6,986 nucleotides of DNA, from the NCBI GenBank assembly GCA_964504285.1, contig CAZDDZ010000116.1:1-6986 (forward strand), read 5' to 3'. How positions within the stretch are numbered: position 1 is the first letter of the stretch; every line of letters begins with the position of its first letter. Shown piece by piece: positions 1-4,847 of the stretch. The translations under genes and the position numbers were made by a program. The notes below the pieces were generated by a model. The model did not search any database. It was given only the letters and a program-made list of their open reading frames with translations, and was not told the DNA's origin. The DNA is from Pseudoflavonifractor sp964504285. Lineage in GTDB: Bacteria > Bacillota > Clostridia > Oscillospirales > Oscillospiraceae.

Positions 1-18
1 ATTGCGGGGTGTATTTAG

Positions 19-47
19 TTGACGTTTATTCATTAAGGATTTATAAT
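19..47 (+). promoter_or_regulatory. Near-consensus sigma-A promoter upstream of a hairpin pair
   Basis: The -35 box TTGACG (19-24) and the -10 box TATAAT (42-47) are separated by exactly 17 bp, so 11 of 12 consensus positions match. Transcription would start near position 54. The next 50 bases are two hairpins and a T-tract, so RNA from this promoter probably ends near 107 unless it reads through toward the MarR-type gene at 208. The match and spacing are seen directly; activity is inferred. Confidence 0.6.
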
Positions 48-53
48 AATGCC

Positions 54-107
54 TACTGAATAAACCGCTTTGTGGTTTATTCGCGCAGCAAAGCTGCGCA
101 AGTTTTT
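54..107 (+). ncRNA. Candidate short terminated RNA or leader attenuator
   Basis: Starting about 7 bases after the -10 box at 42-47, this stretch holds a 9-bp stem (58-66 with 74-82, loop 67-73). Immediately after comes a 7-bp GC-rich stem (83-89 with 93-99, loop AAA) and a run of five T at 103-107. Promoter, hairpin, hairpin and T-tract packed this tightly would give an RNA of about 55 nt. It could be a free small RNA or a constitutive attenuator before the MarR-type gene. No known RNA family was recognised. An alternative is that the second hairpin simply terminates a gene left of the window. Confidence 0.35.
83..107 (+). terminator. Rho-independent terminator
   Basis: A perfect 7-bp stem GCGCAGC/GCTGCGC with an AAA loop (83-99) is followed by AAG and TTTTT (103-107). 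The layout is that of an intrinsic terminator on the plus strand. It ends either the short RNA started at about 54 or a transcript entering from the left edge. Confidence 0.6.
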
Positions 108-149
108 AGAAACAGCCATTTGGTACTCAAAGACTTGGCTTTCATACGT

Positions 150-176
150 TTGGCATTGCTCAATACGCATTATAAT
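150..176 (+). promoter_or_regulatory. Probable promoter of the MarR-type gene
   Basis: A perfect -10 box TATAAT lies at 171-176, 32 bp before the ATG at 208. The best -35 match is TTGGCA at 150-155, five of six consensus bases, but the spacer is only 15 bp, which is suboptimal. A small inverted repeat AAAGA/TCTTT (177-181 and 187-191) covers the expected start of transcription. It could be an autoregulatory operator, as is common for MarR genes, although its arms are only 5 bp. Confidence 0.4.
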
Positions 177-207
177 AAAGACACATTCTTTGGAAGTTGG
201 TATCTGC

Positions 208-669
208 ATGAAACAGACTCACGGATTTCGTTCATTAATTGATCACTTGGCGCGTATTCAAAAAGTAAGTGATGGAATACCACGAAACTACGGAATTGAT
301 CTTCCGCTACGTACGGATGAAATTCATCTTTTGGATATAATTCACAAGAATCCTGATTGTAACCTTACTACACTGGCGGAATTAATGTGGGCCAGCAAGA
401 TGGTGATCTCCAGCCTTGTTCACCGATTGGAACGCAAAGCCTTGCTGACTGTTGTACAAGGACGTAATAAAAAAGAACTGGTGTGCCATTTAACGGAGCG
501 GGGTAAAATTGCTGTGGACACACACGATGCGTATCATCGTATGGAAAATGTGTATTTGAGTGAAAAGATGCAGCAATATACAGAAGAGGAAATTGCGCTT
601 GTTAACCGCGTACTCACCGACTACGCCAATTACTTGGAGGAGTACTCCCGCGACGCAACGATTCTTTGA
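208..669 (+). CDS. MarR-family winged helix-turn-helix transcriptional regulator
   Basis: This 153-residue protein has the size and layout of MarR regulators, which bind DNA as dimers and usually control efflux, stress or catabolic genes, often including themselves. After an N-terminal dimerisation helix (about 1-25), residues 35-78 form the DNA-binding helices. The recognition helix is around S63-R76, with the family-typical ending VHRLERKALL. The wing follows (about 80-98) with the RNKKELVCHLTERG pattern, close to the usual R..LV.LTE.G. The C-terminal helices (100-147) complete the dimer interface. The frame stays open upstream to 70, but the ATG at 208 matches family length, lies 11 nt after a weak GGAAG, and avoids coding through the hairpins at 58-107. 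The ligand is not predictable. The gene is more AT-rich than its neighbours: 541-600 has 21 G/C of 60. It converges on the ABC operon, so a regulatory link is not implied by position. Confidence 0.85.
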   Translation: MKQTHGFRSLIDHLARIQKVSDGIPRNYGIDLPLRTDEIHLLDIIHKNPDCNLTTLAELMWASKMVISSLVHRLERKALLTVVQGRNKKELVCHLTERGKIAVDTHDAYHRMENVYLSEKMQQYTEEEIALVNRVLTDYANYLEEYSRDATIL

Positions 670-686
670 CAGATGGTGTGTCTATG

Positions 687-723
687 AAAAACCCCGGCGA
701 GAATTATTTCTCGCCGGGGTTTC
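687..723. terminator. Bidirectional intrinsic terminator between convergent units
   Basis: A 15-bp perfect stem (689-703 with 708-722, core CCCCGGCGAGA) closes on a 4-nt loop. On the minus strand it is followed by TTTTT, giving a classic intrinsic terminator for the ABC operon. On the plus strand it is preceded by an A-run and followed by TTT, so it should also stop the MarR transcript. It lies 18 bp after the MarR stop codon and about 63 bp after the ATPase stop codon. Confidence 0.9.
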
Positions 724-785
724 AGCTTGTTAAAAAACTGCTGTTTTAAAATTAAATGTCAAGAGACCGAGGTTTTTGGCCTGTT

Positions 786-1580
786 TTAAGACAGCAACAG
801 CTTGTCGTCTGCTTCCTTGCTGCCTGAGACCTTCTCAAATTGCTCCAGCAGCTTTTCCACGGTCAGACTCTGCTTGGCCTCGCCTGCCACGTCAATGGCG
901 ACCCGACCCTCGTACATCATAATCAGGCGATTGCCGTGGGCAATGGCGTCCCGCATGTTATGAGTAATCATCAGGGTGGTGAGCTGATTGCGCTGTACGA
1001 TTCGCTCGGTAGTGTCCAGCACGGTGGCCGCCGTTTTGGGATCCAGGGCGGCGGTGTGCTCATCCAGCAGGAGAAGTTTGGGTTTCTGAAGGGTGGCCAT
1101 GAGGAGGGTAAGGGCTTGCCGCTGTCCGCCGGAGAGCAGTCCGACCTTACTGGTCAGGCGGTTTTCAAGTCCTAGACCCAGCTCGGTTAGAAGCTCTTTG
1201 TACCGGGCGCGCTCCTTGGCGGTAATGCCCCAATTTAGCCCGCGATGCTTTCCGCGGCGGAAGGCCAAAGCAAGGTTTTCCTCGATGCCCATGCTGGCTG
1301 CAGTGCCCATCATGGGATCCTGAAACACGCGGCCGATGAACTTGGCTCGCTTATGCTCGGGCAGGCGGGTCACGTCCTGACCGTCAATGAGAATGCACCC
1401 CTCGTCCGTCGGATAAACTCCGGCCACGGCGTTGAGCATGGTGCTCTTGCCGGCGCCGTTGCCGCCGATGACAGTGACGAAATCACCGTCTTCCAGGGTC
1501 AGATTTAAGCCGTTCAGAGCGACTTTTTCGTTGACGGTGTTGGGGTTAAAGGTTTTAGAGACGTTTTTAATCTCAAGCAT
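786..1580 (-). CDS. ABC transporter ATP-binding protein (TrpZ-like, COG1101 type)
   Basis: This 264-residue ATPase would sit on the cytoplasmic face of the membrane and power uptake with the permease and binding lipoprotein encoded just upstream. All nucleotide-binding motifs are intact: Walker A GGNGAGKST (39-47), Q-loop Q87, signature LSGGQ (149-153), Walker B LLLLDE with D173-E174, D-loop AALD (177-180) and switch H207. The Walker B extension DEHTAALDPKTA is characteristic of the uncharacterised/TrpZ group of importers rather than of general amino acid ATPases. The start ATG (1578-1580) overlaps the end of the permease gene by 8 nt (ATGCTTGA), which points to translational coupling. It is the last gene of the operon, and the terminator at 687-723 lies beyond it. 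The function as an importer ATPase is secure; the substrate is not. Confidence 0.93.
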   Translation of the reverse strand: MLEIKNVSKTFNPNTVNEKVALNGLNLTLEDGDFVTVIGGNGAGKSTMLNAVAGVYPTDEGCILIDGQDVTRLPEHKRAKFIGRVFQDPMMGTAASMGIEENLALAFRRGKHRGLNWGITAKERARYKELLTELGLGLENRLTSKVGLLSGGQRQALTLLMATLQKPKLLLLDEHTAALDPKTAATVLDTTERIVQRNQLTTLMITHNMRDAIAHGNRLIMMYEGRVAIDVAGEAKQSLTVEKLLEQFEKVSGSKEADDKLLLS

Positions 1581-2523
1581 GGATGCTGCCCCCCTTCTTC
1601 AAAGGTTTTGAGAAGTACCTGTTCTTCCAGTAGGGCACCGACAGGAAGAGCGCCACCACCAGTGCAGAGAGAAGCTTGAGGTAATTGGGGTTGAGTCCGG
1701 CCGAGAGTACGGCTTGAATGACGATGTAGTAGATGATGGCGCCCAGCGCAACGGCAAAGAGCTTGAGACCAAAGTTGCGGAAGAACTTTCCAAAGACCAC
1801 CTCGCCAATAATGACGGCGGCAAGGCCGATGACAATGGCACCCCGTCCCATGTTGATTTCCCCCGCGCTCTGGTACTGCGCCAGCAATGCACCGGAAAGT
1901 GCCACCAGGCCGTTAGAGAGCACCAGCCCCAGCACCTTGTTAAACCCGGTGTTAATGCCCTGGGCGCGGCTCATGTTGGGGTTTGCGCCGGTAGCTCGGA
2001 GGGAGCAGCCCAGCTCGGTGCCGAAGAACCAGTACAGTAGGGCGATGATGGCCACGATAAAGAGACCCACCACAAAAATGGGGTGGCGGTAGAAGGGGCG
2101 CTTGCCGCTTGCCACGTCGGTGAGAAAGCGCATGGAGACCAGCAGCTTATCCAGCTTAGTGGGGTCGGTGACGTTAATGGCTACTGTGGCCTTCATGCCC
2201 ATCACGGCCAGATTTACCGACCACAGGCCAAGCTGAGTGAGAATTCCTGCCAGAATGGCGGGGATTCCACAGAAAGTGTGCAGAAAGCCTGTAACCAGCC
2301 CGGCCAGCATACCGGCCAGAACGGCGCACAGGAGAGCCAGCCAGATGTTAACACCTGAGGCAATGAGCACGGCGCAGACCGCGCCGCCGGTGCAAAAGGA
2401 GCCGTCCACCGTCAGGTCGGCAATGTCCAATATTTTATAGGTTAAGTATACGCCGATGGCCATAATGCCCCAAATCAGCCCCTGGGACACTGCACCCGGC
2501 AGCGCGTTTAAAAAGTCCAGCAT
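1573..2523 (-). CDS. ABC transporter permease (TrpY-like, COG4120; BPD_transp_2 family)
   Basis: This 316-residue integral membrane protein has about eight hydrophobic segments, around residues 12-31, 45-60, 60-80, 88-110, 149-167, 197-215, 227-245 and 254-275, with another near 284-297. The cytoplasmic loop GTELGCSLRATGANPNMSRA (168-187) is the ATPase-contact region typical of branched-chain-amino-acid/ribose-like permeases. The N-terminal LTVDGSF (37-43) is also typical of this group. A single permease gene suggests a homodimeric channel. The ATG at 2521-2523 is preceded by GGGGAGG at 2531-2537 on the minus strand, 7 nt away, and a perfect 7-bp hairpin (2539-2557) sits just before that site. 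It is separated from the binding-protein gene by 124 nt holding a large hairpin, and overlaps the ATPase gene by 8 nt. Confidence 0.92.
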   Translation of the reverse strand: MLDFLNALPGAVSQGLIWGIMAIGVYLTYKILDIADLTVDGSFCTGGAVCAVLIASGVNIWLALLCAVLAGMLAGLVTGFLHTFCGIPAILAGILTQLGLWSVNLAVMGMKATVAINVTDPTKLDKLLVSMRFLTDVASGKRPFYRHPIFVVGLFIVAIIALLYWFFGTELGCSLRATGANPNMSRAQGINTGFNKVLGLVLSNGLVALSGALLAQYQSAGEINMGRGAIVIGLAAVIIGEVVFGKFFRNFGLKLFAVALGAIIYYIVIQAVLSAGLNPNYLKLLSALVVALFLSVPYWKNRYFSKPLKKGGSIHA

Positions 2524-2538
2524 GGTGGTTCCTCCCCG

Positions 2539-2557
2539 GCGCGTTCTAAAAACGCGC
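2539..2557 (-). promoter_or_regulatory. Hairpin directly upstream of the permease ribosome binding site
   Basis: A perfect 7-bp inverted repeat GCGCGTT/AACGCGC (2539-2545 with 2551-2557) has a 5-nt loop. In the minus-strand mRNA it ends 1 nt before the GGGGAGG Shine-Dalgarno at 2531-2537. Stacked this close, it could block 3' exonucleases, limit ribosome access, or keep the site exposed. The structure is seen; the role is inferred. Confidence 0.45.
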
Positions 2558-2573
2558 TAACATAAATAATCAG

Positions 2574-2633
2574 AGACAGGGCGCGCCGTGCGGCGGAACG
2601 GTCAAGACCGCTGCCACACAACGCGCTCTGTCT
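2574..2633 (-). promoter_or_regulatory. Large intercistronic hairpin after the binding-protein gene
   Basis: Two 12-nt arms (2574-2585 and 2622-2633, AGACAGGGCGCG against CGCGCTCTGTCT) pair at 11 of 12 positions. They enclose an inner CGGTC/GACCG hairpin (2599-2610 region). In the minus-strand mRNA the structure starts 14 nt after the binding-protein stop codon and has no T-run after it, so it is not a full terminator in that direction. In ABC operons such a structure usually stabilises or partly truncates the message so that more binding protein is made than permease (inference, as in malE-malF). On the plus strand it is followed by TTTTTT, where it could stop antisense transcription. Confidence 0.5.
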
Positions 2634-2647
2634 GTTTTTTGTTTAGA

Positions 2648-3667
2648 CTACTCCGCGATAGCCTCGTAGCCGTCGGGAGGAGTAAGACCCAGGTCGGCAC
2701 AGATAGTGGCGTTATATTTCTTGGTAAACTGGGGGGCATACTCGATGGGCATGGCGGCAATATCACCCTCACCCTTGAGAATTTTTACGGCCATCTTGCC
2801 GGTGGCAACACCCAGGTCATAGTAGCTGATGGACAGTGTGGCCACGCCGCAGCCGGTGGCAATGCCCTCCTCACCGGCAATGACAGGCACCTTGGCGCCC
2901 CGGCAGATGTTATCAATAATGCCGGTGTTATTGGCGGCAGTGTTGTCGGTGGGAATATAAATTACATCGCTGCCGGCGCAGGCGGTCTGAGTAACGGCAG
3001 AGAGATCGTTGGAGTCGGAGAAGGGGTAGGGAGTGCAGGTGTAGCCCAGCTTTTCCAGCTCGGCGGTGACCACTTCCACCTGATACTGGCTGTTGGGCTC
3101 GGCGGAGCAGTAGAGAAGTCCCACGTTCTTGGCGTCTGGGAACCACTCCTTCACCATGGCGGCCTGCTGATCCAGGGGAGCCAGGTCGGAGGTGCCGGAG
3201 ACGTTGGTCCCTACTGTGCCGGTAAAGCCGTCAATGCCCAGTGCCACACCGTACTCAGTGACCGAGGTGCCCAATACGGGGATAGAGTCGGTAGCCGAGA
3301 CGGCGGCCTGGAGGGCGGGAGTAGCGTTGGCCAACATTAAATTGACCTTGGCAGAGACAAAGCCGTTAATAATGGTAGCGCAGGTGGGGGTGTCACCGGC
3401 GGCGTTGTTAACGATAAACTGCACTTCGTTGGGCATGGCCTCATTAATGGCATCCTGAAAACCCTGGGTGGCGGCATCCAGCGCCGGGTGGGGCGCCAGC
3501 TGGCAAATACCAACCGTGTAGGCGGCGGTGTTGGATGGATTAGTACTGACGGTAGGCGGTGTGGACGGCTTGCCCTCGCCACCGGTGCTGCCGCCGGAGC
3601 AAGCGGCCAGACCCAGGAGCATAGTCCCTGCTAAGGCCAGAGCGGCTAGCTTGTGCATATTTTTCAT
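2648..3667 (-). CDS. ABC transporter substrate-binding lipoprotein (TrpX-like, ABC_sub_bind family, COG2984)
   Basis: This 339-residue exported lipoprotein would capture the solute outside the membrane and pass it to the permease encoded next. The N-terminus has a lysine-containing n-region, a hydrophobic core (7-20) and a lipobox LAAC with the modified cysteine at C23. A Gly/Ser/Thr/Pro-rich tether follows (24-47). The mature fold begins at TVGICQLAPHPALDAATQGF (51-70), the family hallmark with its conserved HPALD. SGTSD (157-161) and PTDNTAANN (239-247) are further conserved elements lining the ligand cleft in this family. The ATG (3665-3667) has a perfect AGGAGG at 3676-3681, 8 nt upstream. 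It is first in the operon, behind a consensus promoter. Characterised relatives bind tryptophan or other aromatic amino acids, but the family is broad and no T-box or other leader supports that here. Confidence 0.92.
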   Translation of the reverse strand: MKNMHKLAALALAGTMLLGLAACSGGSTGGEGKPSTPPTVSTNPSNTAAYTVGICQLAPHPALDAATQGFQDAINEAMPNEVQFIVNNAAGDTPTCATIINGFVSAKVNLMLANATPALQAAVSATDSIPVLGTSVTEYGVALGIDGFTGTVGTNVSGTSDLAPLDQQAAMVKEWFPDAKNVGLLYCSAEPNSQYQVEVVTAELEKLGYTCTPYPFSDSNDLSAVTQTACAGSDVIYIPTDNTAANNTGIIDNICRGAKVPVIAGEEGIATGCGVATLSISYYDLGVATGKMAVKILKGEGDIAAMPIEYAPQFTKKYNATICADLGLTPPDGYEAIAE

Positions 3668-3688
3668 GTCTCTTTCCTCCTAATGGTA

Positions 3689-3712
3689 CTTTAGCGCTTT
3701 TAGGTGCTAAAG
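3689..3712 (-). promoter_or_regulatory. Palindrome in the ABC operon leader, candidate operator
   Basis: CTTTAGC (3689-3695) and GCTAAAG (3706-3712) form a perfect 7-bp inverted repeat with a 10-bp centre that adds some wobble pairs. It lies between the expected transcription start (about 3719) and the ribosome binding site (3676-3681). It could be a repressor site just downstream of the start, or a small leader hairpin acting on translation. It resembles half of a CIRCE element but lacks the right arms and spacing. The regulator is unknown. Confidence 0.4.
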
Positions 3713-3725
3713 AAATATTGTTCTC

Positions 3726-3754
3726 ATTATACTGACCATGGTTAGAATTGTCAA
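3726..3754 (-). promoter_or_regulatory. Perfect consensus sigma-A promoter of the ABC operon
   Basis: Read on the minus strand, TTGACA (3749-3754) and TATAAT (3726-3731) are both perfect and separated by exactly 17 bp (3732-3748). Transcription should begin near 3719, giving a leader of about 52 nt. That is too short for a T-box or a typical riboswitch. Such a strong promoter implies either high constitutive expression or repression through an operator; the palindrome at 3689-3712 is the obvious candidate. Confidence 0.85.
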
Positions 3755-3885
3755 CCCCTAATATTTTTGTCAACAGAGATTCACTGCGGCTTGTGAGGGA
3801 AAAGAACGCCCCGGGGAACGCAATGTCTCTATTGACACGCCCCCTCAGGCTTGCGCCCGTATTTTATCATTCACGGCCTTAATCA

Positions 3886-3914
3886 TGGACTTTTTGGTTA
3901 CAATGTGGTACAAT
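3886..3914 (+). promoter_or_regulatory. Probable promoter for the tagA-like gene group
   Basis: TGGACT (3886-3891, four of six consensus) and TACAAT (3909-3914, five of six) are 17 bp apart. A TG one base before the -10 (3906-3907) makes it an extended -10 promoter. The start would be near 3921, giving a leader of about 140 nt before the TTG codon at 4062. The -10 is embedded in the repeat cluster, so a protein bound there would be expected to control it. A second TATAAT at 4027-4032 has no acceptable -35. Confidence 0.45.
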
Positions 3915-3962
3915 AAACTCTAAGCGGTTATTGTACTTTGTCAACCGAGGGTACCATTGTAC
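3899..3962 (+). repeat. Cluster of GTACAAT/ATTGTAC boxes overlapping the promoter
   Basis: GTACAATAA (3908-3916) and TTATTGTAC (3928-3936) form a perfect 9-bp inverted repeat with an 11-bp gap. TACAAT also occurs at 3899-3904, exactly 10 bp before the copy at 3909-3914, and ATTGTAC recurs at 3956-3962. Four related half-sites in 64 bp, one on the -10 box, look like a multi-site operator. The arms could also pair in RNA, but only partly, because the expected start lies inside the repeat. The binding protein is not recognised. Confidence 0.5.
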
Positions 3963-4000
3963 GCGCATGTGGGCGCTGCGTGCCCACGCGTTGAGATTTT
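3961..4000 (+). promoter_or_regulatory. Bulged hairpin with short T-run in the tagA leader
   Basis: ACGCG (3961-3965) and TGGGC (3970-3974) pair with GCCCA (3982-3986) and CGCGT (3987-3991). This gives a 10-bp stem with a 4-nt CATG bulge and a 7-nt loop. A TTTT follows at 3997-4000 after a short gap. It could be a weak terminator or attenuator in the leader of the glycosyltransferase gene; the offset T-run makes efficient termination doubtful. Confidence 0.35.
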
Positions 4001-4046
4001 AGCCACGGCGCGGGACGCACCGAGGATATAATGTTCTCCAAGCTAT

Positions 4047-4055
4047 AAGGAGGAA
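4047..4055 (+). promoter_or_regulatory. Strong ribosome binding site that decides a TTG start
   Basis: AAGGAGGAA at 4047-4055 is an essentially perfect anti-16S match. AGGAGG ends 8 nt before TTG at 4062-4064. No in-frame ATG is near, and the protein reads as family-typical from that TTG (RIDVLGVGVDNLTLDEA), so the rare start codon is well supported. Confidence 0.85.
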
Positions 4056-4061
4056 TTTGCA

Positions 4062-4784
4062 TTGAGGATAGACGTACTGGGTGTGGGTGTGGACAACCTG
4101 ACCCTTGACGAGGCTTTGGCGCGGGGCATGGAGCTTGCGAACGGGGAGAAATGTGCCTACGCAGTGACCCCCAACCCTGAATTTATACTGATGGCCAAGA
4201 AGAACGAGACATTTAAAGCCGCACTGAACGATGCGGCTTTGGTGGTTGCCGACGGCATCGGCGTGGTAAAGGCGGCTAAGATTTTGGGCCGCCCCCTAAA
4301 GGCCAGAGTGCCGGGCATTGACCTTGCCGGCGGCCTGTGCGCCCAAATGGCAAAGAACGGCAAGCGGCTGTTTTTGCTGGGGGCTAAGCCGGGAGTCGCC
4401 CAAATGGCGGCGGAAAACCTGGCCAAGCAGTACCCGGGGCTGACGGTCTGCGGCACCCACGACGGGTATTTTAAAGAGGATGGGCCTATCGTCCAGGAGA
4501 TTAAGGCAGCCGGTGCTGACGTGGTTTTTGTCTGCCTGGGTGCACCTAAGCAGGAGTTTTGGATGGCACAGCACGGTCCGGCTACCGGGGCGAAGCTTCT
4601 CCTCGGTCTGGGCGGGAGTCTGGATGTATTTGCCGGAACGGTAGAGCGGGCCCCTGAGCGGTGGCAGAGGATGGGCATGGAGTGGTGCTACCGCCTGCTT
4701 AAGGAGCCCAAGCGCATCGGCCGTATGGCAAAGCTGCCCCTGATTTTGGTGGATGCGGCGGTGGCAAGAGTACGCGGAAAGTGA
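4062..4784 (+). CDS. tagA: WecG/TagA/CpsF-family (GT26) glycosyltransferase
   Basis: This 240-residue enzyme most likely adds N-acetylmannosamine from UDP-ManNAc to undecaprenyl-diphosphate-GlcNAc on the inner membrane surface, the committed step of wall teichoic acid-type linkage synthesis; a related surface glycan is also possible. Family motifs run in order: VTPNPEFILMA (35-45, with conserved T36), ADGIG (63-67, where D64 matches the catalytic aspartate of TagA enzymes), RVPGIDL (82-88), GAKPGVA (107-113), CGTHDGYF (130-137), CLGAPKQEFW (158-167) and GLGGSLDVFAG (182-192). The C-terminal R/K/W-rich segment from VERAPERWQ (194-202) onward is the appendage that closes the active site at the membrane. 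Length is normal. Translation starts at TTG behind a perfect ribosome binding site. No teichoic acid export or polymerase gene adjoins it, so the polymer made is unknown. Confidence 0.88.
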   Translation: MRIDVLGVGVDNLTLDEALARGMELANGEKCAYAVTPNPEFILMAKKNETFKAALNDAALVVADGIGVVKAAKILGRPLKARVPGIDLAGGLCAQMAKNGKRLFLLGAKPGVAQMAAENLAKQYPGLTVCGTHDGYFKEDGPIVQEIKAAGADVVFVCLGAPKQEFWMAQHGPATGAKLLLGLGGSLDVFAGTVERAPERWQRMGMEWCYRLLKEPKRIGRMAKLPLILVDAAVARVRGK

Positions 4785-4815
4785 AAAGTGGAACGGCGGT
4801 GTGCCGTTGCGCTTT
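4785..4815 (+). terminator. Post-stop hairpin, possible weak terminator or attenuator
   Basis: Directly after the tagA stop codon, AAAG..AACGGC pairs with GCCGTT..CTTT (4785-4797 with 4803-4815). Of 13 positions, 11 are Watson-Crick pairs, one is a wobble and one a G-G mismatch, with a 5-nt loop. A T5 run follows at 4823-4827, separated by AAGGGGC, so termination would be inefficient. It may set the level of readthrough into the thymidylate kinase-like gene, for which no clear promoter of its own is seen. Confidence 0.35.
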
Positions 4816-4847
4816 AAGGGGCTTTTTGCTTGTTTGGAGTGGGCGCG

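Larger units (their letters stand above)
3668..4061. other. Divergent intergenic control region (394 bp)
   Basis: No gene is seen here. From left to right it holds the leader palindrome and consensus promoter of the minus-strand ABC operon (3689-3754), with a second TTGACAA copy at 3767-3773 on the same strand. A stretch without clear signals follows (3780-3885). Then come a plus-strand promoter (3886-3914), a cluster of GTACAAT/ATTGTAC boxes (3899-3962), a bulged hairpin with a short T-run (3961-4000), an isolated TATAAT (4027-4032) and the strong ribosome binding site of the glycosyltransferase gene (4047-4055). T-box motifs were looked for on both strands and not found. Confidence 0.7.

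Noticed and set aside
70..207. N-terminal extension of the MarR-type protein to a TTG at 70
   Set aside because: It would encode a 46-residue tail through two hairpins and a T-tract, has no ribosome binding site and no family match; ATG 208 gives the normal MarR length.
2588..3340. A 250-codon open frame on the plus strand
   Set aside because: It lies fully antisense to the binding-protein gene, is Gly/Val-rich as expected from the reverse of a GC-rich gene, and has no start signals or family motifs.
3689..3712. CIRCE element (HrcA site) in the ABC leader
   Set aside because: TTAGCAC-like arms are suggestive, but the full TTAGCACTC-N9-GAGTGCTAA pattern and spacing are absent, and no chaperone gene is near.
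4027..4032. Isolated TATAAT as the main promoter of the tagA-like gene
   Set aside because: No -35 match lies 16-18 bp upstream; the TTGAGA at 3991-3996 is far too distant. It is kept only as a possible secondary start.
3920..4061. T-box leader upstream of tagA (a GAGGGTACC string near 3947)
   Set aside because: It lacks the AGGGTGGNACCGCG T-box core and a downstream antiterminator/terminator pair, and the gene is not an amino acid gene.
4157..4678. A 173-codon open frame on the minus strand
   Set aside because: Antisense shadow of the tagA-like gene with arbitrary Pro/Arg/Ser-rich composition and no ribosome binding site.
4830..4847. TTG start of the thymidylate kinase-like gene, 6 codons upstream
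   Set aside because: The ATG at 4848 has GGAG at the right distance and places the P-loop at residues 8-18, as in the family.
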